Positions 24,444-33,934 of a stretch of DNA of 64,000 nucleotides are shown here, piece by piece; the first letter of the stretch is position 1, and every line of letters begins with the position of its first letter. Under the pieces are notes generated by a model. It searched no databases. It was given only the letters and a program-made list of their open reading frames with translations, and was not told where the DNA came from. Made by a program: the position numbers and the translations under genes. Source of the stretch: Saprospiraceae bacterium (GTDB taxonomy: Bacteria; Bacteroidota; Bacteroidia; Chitinophagales; Saprospiraceae); the NCBI GenBank assembly GCA_016722295.1, contig JADKGL010000010.1, positions 82,912 through 146,911 of the forward strand. Reading direction: 5' to 3'.

Positions 24444-26336
24444 ATGCAAAAAATTTTTACAGTTCTTTTAGCGATTTTAGCCTTTAGCTCAAACCAAGCA
24501 CAAACAATATTATGGGGAGGGGCGAATGATCCAAAATCAACTTTTACAGGAGGATTAGCAGCAAGTGGTTGGACCACTGAGGCTATATCATCTTCAATTC
24601 CAGATTCATTAGCTAATACAATTTGGGAATTTTCTGCTAATGGTACTGCTTCTAAAGGAGCATACTGGGGCACACGTACTCGAATACAATCACCTACAGG
24701 AGCAACAGGTGCAATGTTATTCAATTCGGACTATCTTGACAACAGAGGTGTTGCAGGCAACTTTGGAAATGGTCCATCAGCTGCTCCACACTCAGGAGCT
24801 TTGGTATCTCCAATAATTGATTGTTCGACTTTCCCGTCTGTAGCAATTTCTTTTCACCAATTCTACAGAGCATTTCAATCTACTTGTTATATTGAAACTT
24901 CATCAGATGGTGGAACCACTTGGGATGGAAAGATTCAATTAAATCAAGAAATTGCAGCGAATTCACAAACAGCTAACGCTGTGACTGCAGACACAAGAAA
25001 AATATTCAATTTATCAAGTTTTATCGGTGGAAAACCAAATGTTAAAATCCGTTTTACATTTGAAGGTGAGTATTACTTCTGGTTAATTGACGATGTTACT
25101 TTAATTTCAGTACCAGAAAATGACTTAAAATTAACAAGCGCATTCTATACACCTTTCGCTTATGCTCAACCAAAATCACAAATTTGTGGTGATTTATTCT
25201 CTTTCAGTGGAACAGCGTCGAATATTGGTTCTAAAAATCAATCCGACATCGTTTTCAAAGGTGAGATTCTTGATTTAGCAGGAAAAGTTTTGTTTGCTGA
25301 TAGTTCAAGTATTGGAGAACTTACAACGACAGATGTTGATTCACCATTGACTACAGTTAATACATTCGACCCAGGTCCTTTAGATATCGGAAAATATTAT
25401 ATTAGATGGTCTGTTTATTCAAAAAACAACACTGATTTCAATTTTAGAGATAATATGATCAGAGACTCATTTGAAGTAACAGATATCCAATATCAAAGAG
25501 AATCACGAGTTACGGGTGGAAGTAGAGCAGGTGGAGGAGCTGCTTATACTTATGGTTGTCTATATAAAACTTCTAATTGCTGGGGCCCAAATGACAAATT
25601 TCAAGCAGAATCTATGCAATATAACATTGGCGCTGGATCTGCTACCACTTTAGCTGGATTTAATAATACAATTTATTTATTCAAAGTTAATTCAGACATC
25701 GCTGATGATTGGAGCAATTTTGAACGCAGCGGCGGTATCAGTAATACTGGAATCACAATGCTTGGAATCACAGATTTTACATTTACTAACCAAGCTAATT
25801 ATCAATTCGTAGATGTTCCCTTAAAAGATATCGATGATAATTCAATTCCATTAGAGCCAAACACTAGATATTTTGTTATGGTTGAAACTGCTGACCAATC
25901 ATCTTTACCTAATACACAATGGCATTTCATGGGTGTTAATAATTCAAGAGATTTTGGACACAGATATGCTACTCCAGTGATCGATGCGTCTGGTATGTGG
26001 TTCGATGGATTTTCTGATCAAATGGCATGTGTTAGATTTAAAATGAAAATTCCAGATGCAAACGATGATATTGCATTACCAGAAAACTCAATCAATATCG
26101 CTCCGAATCCAGTAGTTACAAATCAATTAAGAGTATCTATCAACTTAGAAGATAAGAAATATGCTAACTTAACTATTTTTGATCAAACTGGTCGAGTTCA
26201 TAGTTTTGAGCATTTCACAGAATTTGCTGACAAAGTAATTCCAATGAATGTAAGTGAATTACCTAATGGCGAGTATTTCATTAGAGTATCAAATGATCAC
26301 GGCACAAGAACAAAGAAATTTGTTGTATTGCGTTAA
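24444..26336 (+). CDS. Large secreted protein, choice-of-anchor-J-like with T9SS sorting domain
   Basis: This 630-residue protein has a signal peptide (MQKIFTVLLAILAFSSNQAQ). An N-terminal MAM/jellyroll-like region (about 20-220, with ALVSPIIDCSTFP and the closing YYFWLIDDVTLI) is typical of the choice-of-anchor J domain. A middle region of unknown fold follows, then a type A sorting domain (SINIAPNPVVTNQLRVSINL to NGEYFIRVSN). It would be exported by the type IX system. A strong terminator closes the gene. No enzymatic motif is visible. Confidence 0.85.
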   Translation: MQKIFTVLLAILAFSSNQAQTILWGGANDPKSTFTGGLAASGWTTEAISSSIPDSLANTIWEFSANGTASKGAYWGTRTRIQSPTGATGAMLFNSDYLDNRGVAGNFGNGPSAAPHSGALVSPIIDCSTFPSVAISFHQFYRAFQSTCYIETSSDGGTTWDGKIQLNQEIAANSQTANAVTADTRKIFNLSSFIGGKPNVKIRFTFEGEYYFWLIDDVTLISVPENDLKLTSAFYTPFAYAQPKSQICGDLFSFSGTASNIGSKNQSDIVFKGEILDLAGKVLFADSSSIGELTTTDVDSPLTTVNTFDPGPLDIGKYYIRWSVYSKNNTDFNFRDNMIRDSFEVTDIQYQRESRVTGGSRAGGGAAYTYGCLYKTSNCWGPNDKFQAESMQYNIGAGSATTLAGFNNTIYLFKVNSDIADDWSNFERSGGISNTGITMLGITDFTFTNQANYQFVDVPLKDIDDNSIPLEPNTRYFVMVETADQSSLPNTQWHFMGVNNSRDFGHRYATPVIDASGMWFDGFSDQMACVRFKMKIPDANDDIALPENSINIAPNPVVTNQLRVSINLEDKKYANLTIFDQTGRVHSFEHFTEFADKVIPMNVSELPNGEYFIRVSNDHGTRTKKFVVLR

Positions 26337-26352
26337 TATCATTTTAAATAAT

Positions 26353-26388
26353 AAAAAAGCCCATGTCATTATTGATATGGGCTTTTTT
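26353..26388 (+). terminator. Strong Rho-independent terminator after the T9SS protein
   Basis: AAAAAAGCCCAT (26353-26364) pairs perfectly with ATGGGCTTTTTT (26377-26388), 16 bases after the stop codon. The flanking A and T runs would let it work in both directions. Confidence 0.92.
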
Positions 26389-26587
26389 GTTTTAAAAAGC
26401 TACTTTAATTAAATAGTTTCTATAAGCCATATTAACTTAATCTGATACATTCACGTTGTATGCTACAATTTTATACCTATTTGAAATTCAAATTCAACTT
26501 AATACAATATTCAATTCAATTAAGCCCTAATTCAACAAAATAAGTACATCTTGATCAAAAACACGCAATTCAAAAAATCTGCTATCA

Positions 26588-26675
26588 TATATTTGCAGCG
26601 GATTCTTCAAGAATCTGTAGGTTTCAAACATTCATTATTAAGAGCATTTCAGCCGTGAAGTGCTCTTATTTTTTT
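26588..26675 (+). ncRNA. Candidate small RNA with own promoter and terminator
   Basis: TATATTTG (26588-26595) is a perfect -7 box. A transcript of about 75 bases would start near 26601. It would contain a first hairpin, GATTC-TTCAA-GAATC (26601-26615), a short linker, and a terminal hairpin at 26640-26667. The terminal hairpin has AAGAGCA/TGCTCTT, a G-U pair and TTCA/TGAA around a GCCG loop, followed by ATTTTTTT. No start codon with a useful frame lies inside. Upstream, 26389-26587 and downstream, 26676-26868, hold nothing else I can recognise. The RNA family is unknown to me. Confidence 0.6.
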
Positions 26676-26868
26676 AAATAAATCCTAAATTTACACACCT
26701 ACTCTTTGAAAAGCTTACTATCATTTCTATATAAAATCAATTTATTTTTTGACTTTTTACCAATTTTGACGTCATAAATACAAATTATTCCTATCACGAG
26801 AATGAATAGGTATGATTTTTGATAATCATTTGTTTATTAGATTTTTAAACATTTAATTCTTTATTAAT

Positions 26869-28323
26869 ATGAAGCCTAATTTTTACCAATTACTATTGGG
26901 GATAGCTCTATTCGCTGTTGGTGTCTCAAGTTGTTCTAAGCCGAATTCGACTGAAACATTGACAAATTTTGTATCTGAATACGATTCTGAAATAATCTAT
27001 TCATGGAATGAATTATACCTCCAGATAGACAAAGATGCAAAAGGATATCGCCCTGGCCCTGGTCCAAGAGCCTTAGCCTATATGGGATTATCCGCATATG
27101 AAATCTGCGTTCCCGGAATGCCTTCTTTTAATTCACTTAGAAATCAATGGGGTTCAACTTTACAATTACCGATTTTGGAAACTGGAAAAAGAATCCATTG
27201 GCCAACAGCCTTAAATACAAGCTATTCAATTTTATTTCATAACTTTTTCAAAAATACAGAATTTGAAAGCGGAAATGGAAATTTAACGAATAGCGAGGTT
27301 CACAAAATGATTGATGATCTAAAGTATAAATATCAATCTAAATATGAGATTCTCATTAATCCTGAAGAGATCAAAAACTCAATTACCTGGGCTACAGAGG
27401 TAGCCAACGCTGTATGGGATTGGTCGAAAACAGATGCATATGGATTTGAAGCGGATTTAAATCCACTTAATAATGATCCAGCTAAACCAAATTTTTATGA
27501 TTGGCGGAAAGAAGTTTTAGACGCAAATGGTAAATCCATTCCGGGAATATGGAGCCCGACTAACGATAATCCAAATGGTGGAATGTTTCCTTTATGGGGC
27601 AAAGTAAGAACATTTGCGACGACAGAAACACAAAAGTTATGCAAAGCACCAATACCATACAGCAACAGTCCAAAATCAGCATTTTATGCAGAAGCTTTAC
27701 AAGTTTATAATACGTGCAATGCATCAATGTCATATGAAGCAAAATGGGTCGCTGAATTTTGGAGTGATGATATCGTAGGTCTTACATTTAGCCCACCATC
27801 AAGAATGCTTGCTATTTTTGATCAAGTCTTGAATGACAGAAGAGTCAATCTAGAGAAAGCAATAGAAGGAGTAGCGAAGTTGGGATTAGCGTTAAATGAT
27901 TTTGGTGTAAGTTGTTGGCATTCAAAATGGCATTATAAAGTAGAAAGACCAGAGAATTTTATTAAAAGGGAAATAGATCCAAATTGGGAACCCATTTTGG
28001 TTAACAAAGTAAATAATGTCTCAGGAATTACACCTGCATTCCCAGCTTATCCTTCAGGACATTCCACATTTGGTGGAGGCGGAGCTGTTATACTGGAGAA
28101 TATTTTTGGAGCAAATTATGAATTCACAGACCGATGCCACGATCACAGAACTGAATTCTTAGGAAAAGCAAGAAATTACTCCTCATTTATACATGCAGGA
28201 GATGAAAATGCTATATCAAGAGTTTTATTGGGCGTACATTTTAGAATGGATTGTGATGCAGGAGTTGAACTTGGAAGACAAGTTGCTTCACGAATTTTAA
28301 CTAAGATTCCTTGGAAAAAATAA
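26869..28323 (+). CDS. Vanadium-haloperoxidase/PAP2-like lipoprotein
   Basis: This 484-residue lipoprotein (signal ending GVSSC, Cys about 22) belongs to the vanadium-dependent haloperoxidase/acid phosphatase superfamily. All three active-site motifs are in order: K-x6-RP as KWHYKVERP (Lys353, Arg360), PSGH (395-398), and SR-x5-H as SRVLLGVH (Ser450 to His457). The position of the mature protein outside the cytoplasmic membrane fits. Whether it oxidises halides or is a phosphatase cannot be decided from the motifs, because both use the same residues. A MORN-type lipoprotein follows 52 bases downstream. Confidence 0.9.
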   Translation: MKPNFYQLLLGIALFAVGVSSCSKPNSTETLTNFVSEYDSEIIYSWNELYLQIDKDAKGYRPGPGPRALAYMGLSAYEICVPGMPSFNSLRNQWGSTLQLPILETGKRIHWPTALNTSYSILFHNFFKNTEFESGNGNLTNSEVHKMIDDLKYKYQSKYEILINPEEIKNSITWATEVANAVWDWSKTDAYGFEADLNPLNNDPAKPNFYDWRKEVLDANGKSIPGIWSPTNDNPNGGMFPLWGKVRTFATTETQKLCKAPIPYSNSPKSAFYAEALQVYNTCNASMSYEAKWVAEFWSDDIVGLTFSPPSRMLAIFDQVLNDRRVNLEKAIEGVAKLGLALNDFGVSCWHSKWHYKVERPENFIKREIDPNWEPILVNKVNNVSGITPAFPAYPSGHSTFGGGGAVILENIFGANYEFTDRCHDHRTEFLGKARNYSSFIHAGDENAISRVLLGVHFRMDCDAGVELGRQVASRILTKIPWKK

Positions 28324-28354
28324 GAAAATTCAGTCCTTAAATAAACAAATGATT

Positions 28355-28362
28355 TAATTTTG
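28355..28362 (+). promoter_or_regulatory. Candidate -7 element (TAATTTTG) for the MORN lipoprotein
   Basis: TAATTTTG matches TAnnTTTG and ends 13 bases before the start codon. The gene may therefore be transcribed separately from the haloperoxidase-like gene. Confidence 0.45.
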
Positions 28363-28375
28363 TTTTACTATTGGT

Positions 28376-28825
28376 ATGAAATTAATTAAAATTACAATCC
28401 TACTTTTGAGTATATCATGTACCTCAGAGAAAATTAAAGAGGAAACTAAGCTATATACCAATGGAAAAATTCGAGAGAAGTACACCACAAAAAATGATAT
28501 TATTCATGGCAACTATCAACAATTTTACCCGACTGGAGAATTGATGAGTAAAAAAACATTCGTAAATGGAAAAGAGGAAGGAAAATCAACTTCATTTTAC
28601 GAAACTGGAGAATTAAAGGAAGTGCAATATTTCAAAGAAGGCAAAATACATGGCGGTGACACAGTGTATTACAAAAATGGCATAAAAAGATATACTTCAT
28701 TTTTTTCAAACAATTTAAAAGACGGAAAATTCCAGAGGTGGTCTGAAACAGATAGTCTTGAATTTGAATCTATTTATAAGTTAGATTCTCTTATTGAAGT
28801 GATAAATTATACTAAACCGGAATAA
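28376..28825 (+). CDS. MORN/YwqK-type repeat lipoprotein
   Basis: This 149-residue protein has a lipoprotein signal ending LSISC (Cys about 15) followed by at least four MORN-like repeats of about 22 residues. These include NGKIREKY, HGNYQQFYPTGELMSKK, EGKSTSFYETGELKEVQYF and HGGDTVYYKNGIKRY. The YwqK family is labelled as antitoxin in some databases from a Bacillus toxin-antitoxin pair. No toxin gene is next to it here, so that label should not be carried over. It is probably a cell-envelope beta-sheet scaffold protein. Confidence 0.85.
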   Translation: MKLIKITILLLSISCTSEKIKEETKLYTNGKIREKYTTKNDIIHGNYQQFYPTGELMSKKTFVNGKEEGKSTSFYETGELKEVQYFKEGKIHGGDTVYYKNGIKRYTSFFSNNLKDGKFQRWSETDSLEFESIYKLDSLIEVINYTKPE

Positions 28826-28853
28826 AATTTTACGTTAATAGAAAGCAATAAAG

Positions 28854-28884
28854 AAAAAGCCTAGCATGACGCTAGGCTTTTTTT
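28854..28884. terminator. Bidirectional terminator between the MORN gene and rnpB
   Basis: AAAAAGCCTAGC (28854-28865) and GCTAGGCTTTTT (28871-28882) form a perfect 12-base stem with a 5-base loop. The T run (28878-28884) serves the plus-strand lipoprotein gene; read from the other side, the A run serves rnpB on the minus strand. Confidence 0.92.
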
Positions 28885-28889
28885 GTCAG

Positions 28890-29278
28890 TATAATTTGCT
28901 ATAAGCCGGATTCTGTCTCTTTGCAGAGTTCTATCATTTATCTAGTCTTGCAATCACTCACAAAATCTATCTGCCTACCCTTCCATCAGTATTTGAACAC
29001 TTTGGTGAATCAACAAGATCCGAAGATCAATGGATATACATGGCATTTTAGCATACGAGGTTTATCCCCAAATCAAATTGCTTTGATTTACTGTGCGCTC
29101 TTACCGCACATTTTCACCCTTACCTCAATCACTTAAGGCGGTAATTTTCTGTGACACTTTCTGTACGATGACCGACAACATCGCCCCATTTGTTAAATGG
29201 CGTATTGATTCATTGCTATCCAGACTTTCCTCTTTTTATAAAAGCGATAGAATACAAATCGAGCAAAATTACAAAAAA
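28890..29278 (-). ncRNA. rnpB: RNase P RNA (bacterial type A-like)
   Basis: This is the catalytic RNA that trims tRNA 5' leaders. On the minus strand the universal blocks appear in order: GAGGAAAGTCTGG (29220-29232), the CR-II/III-type block GAGGTAAGGGTGAAAA, GGTAAGAGCGCAC (about 29095-29107), GGGGATAAACC, and the 3' block ACAGAATCCGGCTTAT (28901-28916). End points are estimated from the likely P1 pairing of about GTAATTTTGCT with AGCAAATTATAC. Length is about 385 bases. The shared bidirectional terminator follows. Confidence 0.93.
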
Positions 29279-29363
29279 AGGCTCATTTTCATTACTAATA
29301 TTATGTATTACAGGAAATTATAATATATTTTAGTAATTTTAGGCGGATTTTGGAAATCCAATC

Positions 29364-32300
29364 ATGATGTCTAAAATACGATCCAAGTGGCATTTTCTTT
29401 GGATTGCAGGCTTTTTATGTCTTGCAATGGGTAAGGCGTATGAATTATTTTATCAAACATTAGAACATACTGAAGGACATCGATATCAAACCATTGCAAA
29501 TGCAAATATTCAAAATTTGCAAAAAGAAATAGATCAATTTGCTAAACTACTCCCAAATGAACTAAAAAGAAATGCCAAAACTGAATCAGAAATATTTAAT
29601 ATTATAAGAAATTATTTTTCCGAAAATCCTACTTCACATCACTTTATTCTATGTGATCAAAATAAATTAATCTATTGGAACAATTCAGGATTATACAATA
29701 TCAACTGGTGCCCTTGCGAACAAAACACTGGGCAAGGAATATTCTTACAAGAAGGTTACTACTATTATGGCATTAAGTCGAAATTTGATTCTGGTGAAAA
29801 CTCCTACTGCTCTATCTTCTACACTAAAATTTTACCAGAATTTGTAGAAACACGAAAAATTAGTTTGCATGATAATAGTAAAGCGAAAAAACAACTACAA
29901 ATTCAAGACATTGCTAAAAAGCCAATTAGCTATTTTGAAAACTTTAATTCAAATTTAGCAGGTTCAAAAGCCAATTTCTTAATACTTTTTTATTTTCTTG
30001 TTTTGTTTTTGTTTTATAAGCCTTTTCATCAATATACAAAACACTTTTTACATTATAAAAATTATTCTTGGGCTTTATTAACTTTATCTACTGGAATTGT
30101 TTTATTGATCTCGCTTTCACAGTGGATAGTTTCTGATCATTTATTCTATAATTCCTTCTTTACCCTTAAATTAATACATACCAACTGGTTTAAATATACC
30201 CTATTCGAATTTCTAATTCTTTCTTTATTGATCTTTCATGTAGCTTATATATTTCATAAATATTATTCACTCAATTCAAATTATGTTCTAACACAAAAAC
30301 ATGAAAAGTACATTATCCCTTTTCTGAATTATTTTATAATTTTTCTATCACTTCTCGTTTATTGCGCTGCTTACAAAGCCGTATTTGTAAAATCAGAATT
30401 TGCATTTGACTTTGGGAATATATTAAATAGTCCAGCCGAAAATTATCTCTTGTTACTTTGTTTACTCTTTATTCTGGTTTCCATTTTTTTAATATCAAAT
30501 AAACTAGTTCAAAGCACCTTAAGTTTCCAACTTTCATTACAAGAACGTCTTCTTGTATTTTCTGCTTCCTTTATATTATTTGCTCTATGTTTTAGTAGAA
30601 TAGAATTAGATATCAGTATCATTTCATTTTTCTTAGCGAGTGCTATTGTAATTTGGCTGCAAGATTATTTTGCTGATGAATATCAAGTAAATATTTTATG
30701 GTTGATCACTTGGATAATTCTAATAAGCTTTCTGAGTTCTGGACTTATATTCCACTATCAAAATATTAAGAAACGAGATTTTGAGTACAAAACATATAAA
30801 GATTTTTCAAACCAATTATCTGTTCAGAATGATAGTATTCAATCGATCGCTGTTTCAGATTTAATTCATAAAGCAAGTACCAATGCCTATCAATTATATT
30901 ATTATGAAGATGGCATTCTAAAATATGCTTCAGACATCAAACGGCCTGATCTATCCTCCATCCAAGAGAATATTGGCAAAGAAACCTATGGCAGATTTGT
31001 AGATGCTACCAAAGATGGACTCCTTGGGAAAGTTGGAAAAAATAAAATTGTAATATTAGCACATTCTAAAGATCGAATTATAAATGCTATATCACTGTTC
31101 TCTTACATTTTTACCATTTTAATATTGTTTTCTTACTTTGTAAATTTAGTTAACAATCGATATAATTTTTTACCACAAGGCATTCATTTTAGCTTATCCA
31201 ACAAACCCTCTTTACGAACTAAAATTCAATTTTACATCATATTAGGAATTGTGTTATCTTTTGTAATCATTGCTGCAGTAACTGTGTTTTTTACAAAGAG
31301 AACTGACTATCAATTAGAATATGAAAACGTGTATTATAAAGCAAAATCCATAAGTTCCTATTTAGAAAAAAATATTCAAGAACCTTTGAATGAATATGAT
31401 ACTAAAATAATCATTCAAGAAAAACTCAAGCAAGCACAAAATTTATTGGATTATGAAATAGAATTATACGATCACAATGGAAGTAAAATAAGTCAAAAAT
31501 CAGTATTTGAACCCAATGCGAATATTGTTAAACTCTGCAATCCTGAATTTTACTTTGGGTTCCCTCAAGATATTGAAGACATCATTATTCTAAATGATAA
31601 AAATGTGGATCAAAACAAAAATTCACTCAGTGCATATAGGAATTTATTTCAAAACAATCAAAGACAATTTACTCTTAAAGTAAGTCAATTTCAAAACACC
31701 GGCAACAATTCAAATAATCGTCTTGCAATTCTTATAAATACCTTATTAAACATCTACGTCTTTCTCTTTTTGATAGCAGCTAGTTTAGCTACTTTTTTAG
31801 CTAACTCAATAACTTCACCTTTAGAAATCTTACGAAATAAACTCAAAGAAATAAGACTTGGAAAAACAAATGAAACTCTTGAATATCCAGGACAAGATGA
31901 AATTGGTGAGCTCATCCAAGATTACAATAATATGGTAGGACAGTTGGATGAAAGCGCTACCTTACTAGCGAAATCTGAAAGAGATAGCGCATGGAGGGAA
32001 ATGGCAAAACAAGTCGCGCATGAAATAAAAAACCCACTTACACCAATGAAATTAAGTATCCAATACTTACAACAAATGATTCGATCAAAGTCTGACAATG
32101 TTCCTGAAATGGTCGAAAAAGTAAGTAATACTATCCTCGAACAAATCGATGGACTTACTAAAATAGCTACTGAGTTTTCAAATTTCGCACAAATGCCGAA
32201 AGCTGAAAATGAAAAATTACTTTTAAACGATATAGTAAGTTCCGTACATGATTTGTTTAGAAAAAGAGAAGATATTGATATTAATTTATTCGTCTCCATT

Positions 32301-32654
32301 GAAGAACAATATGTCTATATGGATAAAAACCAAATTATACGTGTATTAAATAATCTTATCAACAATGCAATTCAAGCAATCCCTGAAGACAGAAGAGGAA
32401 AAATAGAAATCTCCCTAGAGCAAAAAAACAAATATACCTTAATTAAAATCAAAGATAATGGTGTCGGAATACCAGAGGCAATGCAAGAAAAAGTATTTCT
32501 ACCAAATTTCACAACTAAAAATTCTGGAACAGGTCTTGGGCTTGCAATGTGTCAACAAATCATAGAACTATCCAATGGGAAACTTTATTTTACTTCAGTA
32601 GAAAACATTGGTACAATATTTTTTGTTGAATTGCCTTTAATAAAATCAAACTAA
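29364..32654 (+). CDS. NtrY-like multi-pass membrane sensor histidine kinase
   Basis: This 1096-residue kinase has an N-terminal membrane helix and a periplasmic domain (about 30-195), then a block of eight or more membrane helices (about 200-455). A second extracytoplasmic segment and two more helices lead to a third sensor segment, a final helix, and a HAMP domain (ITSPLEILRNKL). A HisKA domain has the phospho-acceptor His886 in VAHEIKNPLTPMKLS, and the HATPase domain has NNAIQAIPEDR and GTGLGLAMCQQI. The H-box with NPLTPMKLS is NtrY-like. No response regulator is adjacent. TAATTTTA at 29334-29341 may be its -7 box. Confidence 0.92.
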   Translation: MMSKIRSKWHFLWIAGFLCLAMGKAYELFYQTLEHTEGHRYQTIANANIQNLQKEIDQFAKLLPNELKRNAKTESEIFNIIRNYFSENPTSHHFILCDQNKLIYWNNSGLYNINWCPCEQNTGQGIFLQEGYYYYGIKSKFDSGENSYCSIFYTKILPEFVETRKISLHDNSKAKKQLQIQDIAKKPISYFENFNSNLAGSKANFLILFYFLVLFLFYKPFHQYTKHFLHYKNYSWALLTLSTGIVLLISLSQWIVSDHLFYNSFFTLKLIHTNWFKYTLFEFLILSLLIFHVAYIFHKYYSLNSNYVLTQKHEKYIIPFLNYFIIFLSLLVYCAAYKAVFVKSEFAFDFGNILNSPAENYLLLLCLLFILVSIFLISNKLVQSTLSFQLSLQERLLVFSASFILFALCFSRIELDISIISFFLASAIVIWLQDYFADEYQVNILWLITWIILISFLSSGLIFHYQNIKKRDFEYKTYKDFSNQLSVQNDSIQSIAVSDLIHKASTNAYQLYYYEDGILKYASDIKRPDLSSIQENIGKETYGRFVDATKDGLLGKVGKNKIVILAHSKDRIINAISLFSYIFTILILFSYFVNLVNNRYNFLPQGIHFSLSNKPSLRTKIQFYIILGIVLSFVIIAAVTVFFTKRTDYQLEYENVYYKAKSISSYLEKNIQEPLNEYDTKIIIQEKLKQAQNLLDYEIELYDHNGSKISQKSVFEPNANIVKLCNPEFYFGFPQDIEDIIILNDKNVDQNKNSLSAYRNLFQNNQRQFTLKVSQFQNTGNNSNNRLAILINTLLNIYVFLFLIAASLATFLANSITSPLEILRNKLKEIRLGKTNETLEYPGQDEIGELIQDYNNMVGQLDESATLLAKSERDSAWREMAKQVAHEIKNPLTPMKLSIQYLQQMIRSKSDNVPEMVEKVSNTILEQIDGLTKIATEFSNFAQMPKAENEKLLLNDIVSSVHDLFRKREDIDINLFVSIEEQYVYMDKNQIIRVLNNLINNAIQAIPEDRRGKIEISLEQKNKYTLIKIKDNGVGIPEAMQEKVFLPNFTTKNSGTGLGLAMCQQIIELSNGKLYFTSVENIGTIFFVELPLIKSN

Positions 32655-33934
32655 TTATTTTTTATCTTTGGTTTGATCAACAATCTCAATCCTTGATCAA
32701 AAAACAAATATGCCCAAACCCAATTGAACATAACAACTATTTTATTCTTAACTCCAATTAAAAAATAAATATGTACACCCAGCCACATAACCCATGCAGC
32801 AAATCCTTTTAAAAATAATTTACCTCGTTCTGCAACTGCTTTATTGCGACCGATAGTAGCCAAAGCCCCTTTATCAAGATATGTAAATCCTTTCTTGTGC
32901 GCTGTATCTTTCTTTAGCAATTTGATAAAAAAATTAGCTAGATAATCAGCTTGCTGCATTGCAACAGGTGCCACTTGAGGATGACCATTTATTCCTTCAA
33001 CAAAAGCTACATCTCCGATAGCAAAAATAGATTCAGATGTTTTAAGTCTTAGAAACTCATCAACGATCAATCGCCCATTCTTATGATAACTATCATCAGT
33101 TAATCCTGGCATTGTAGCAGCAGCAATCCCAGCAGCCCAAATTACTTTTTTTGTAAAAATCTTATCTCCTGAACTAAGTGTCACTTCGTTATCAGTGATA
33201 TCCAACACCCTCGAATTTAAATGAACTTTAACGCCCATATTCGCTAAATTATCTAAAGCTGTAAGCGATGACTTATCTGACATTGCATCAAGAATTCGTG
33301 CACGACTTTGGACCAAATGAATATCCATTTCATTCAAATTCAACTCTGGATAATCTTTAGGCAATACGTGCTTTTTCAATTCAGCTAATGCCCCAGCAAT
33401 TTCAACACCTGTAGGACCACCTCCTACGATTACTATATCTAGAAATCTCTGTCTTTCCTTTGGCTCAACCTCCAATAATGAAGCTTCAAAATCCTCTAGG
33501 ATTCGGTTCCGTAAAAACAAAGCTTCTGAAACTGATTTTAATGGCAAGCTATATTTTTCAAAATTTGCATTTCCAAAATAATTATTCTTCGCGCCAGTAG
33601 CGATGACCAAATAATCAAAATTAACCACCCCTAAATTCGTATTGAGTTTCTTATTCTGTGAATCAATAGATTCTACTTCACAAACACGAAAAAAAACATC
33701 TTTTCTATTCTGAAAAATTCTTCGAATTGGAAAACAAATTGAGCTAGGCTCTAGTCCAGCCATAGCTACTTGGTAGTATAATGGTTGAAATTGGTGATAG
33801 TTATTCCGATCGATTAAGACGATCTGATAGCCTTTCCCTTTCAACTTCATTGCCATTCGAAGCCCACCAAATCCAGCGCCAATAATTACAATCCTCGGCA
33901 ATCCAATTTCTGGTAAATTAATGCGTTGTGTCAT
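32651..33934 (-). CDS. Type II NADH dehydrogenase-like FAD oxidoreductase
   Basis: This 427-residue flavoprotein oxidises NADH and passes electrons to quinone without pumping protons. It has an FAD-binding GAGFGG motif (about 17-22), YHQFQPLYYQVA, VIATGAKNNYFGN, a second NAD-binding GGGPTGVE (about 170), and the C-terminal FAD motif FAIGDVA. The hydrophobic C-terminus (two stretches between about 355 and 415) is expected to anchor it to the membrane. It overlaps the upstream DCC-family gene by 17 bases and is probably co-transcribed with it. It also overlaps the kinase stop by 4 bases on the opposite strand. Confidence 0.93.
   Translation of the reverse strand: MTQRINLPEIGLPRIVIIGAGFGGLRMAMKLKGKGYQIVLIDRNNYHQFQPLYYQVAMAGLEPSSICFPIRRIFQNRKDVFFRVCEVESIDSQNKKLNTNLGVVNFDYLVIATGAKNNYFGNANFEKYSLPLKSVSEALFLRNRILEDFEASLLEVEPKERQRFLDIVIVGGGPTGVEIAGALAELKKHVLPKDYPELNLNEMDIHLVQSRARILDAMSDKSSLTALDNLANMGVKVHLNSRVLDITDNEVTLSSGDKIFTKKVIWAAGIAAATMPGLTDDSYHKNGRLIVDEFLRLKTSESIFAIGDVAFVEGINGHPQVAPVAMQQADYLANFFIKLLKKDTAHKKGFTYLDKGALATIGRNKAVAERGKLFLKGFAAWVMWLGVHIYFLIGVKNKIVVMFNWVWAYLFFDQGLRLLIKPKIKNN

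Noticed and set aside
28376..28825. Antitoxin of a toxin-antitoxin system
   Set aside because: The YwqK antitoxin label comes from database naming. No toxin gene is adjacent and the protein is a lipoprotein with MORN repeats.
28921..29323. Short plus-strand reading frames
   Set aside because: They lie antisense to RNase P RNA, whose conserved blocks explain the sequence; the encoded peptides resemble nothing.
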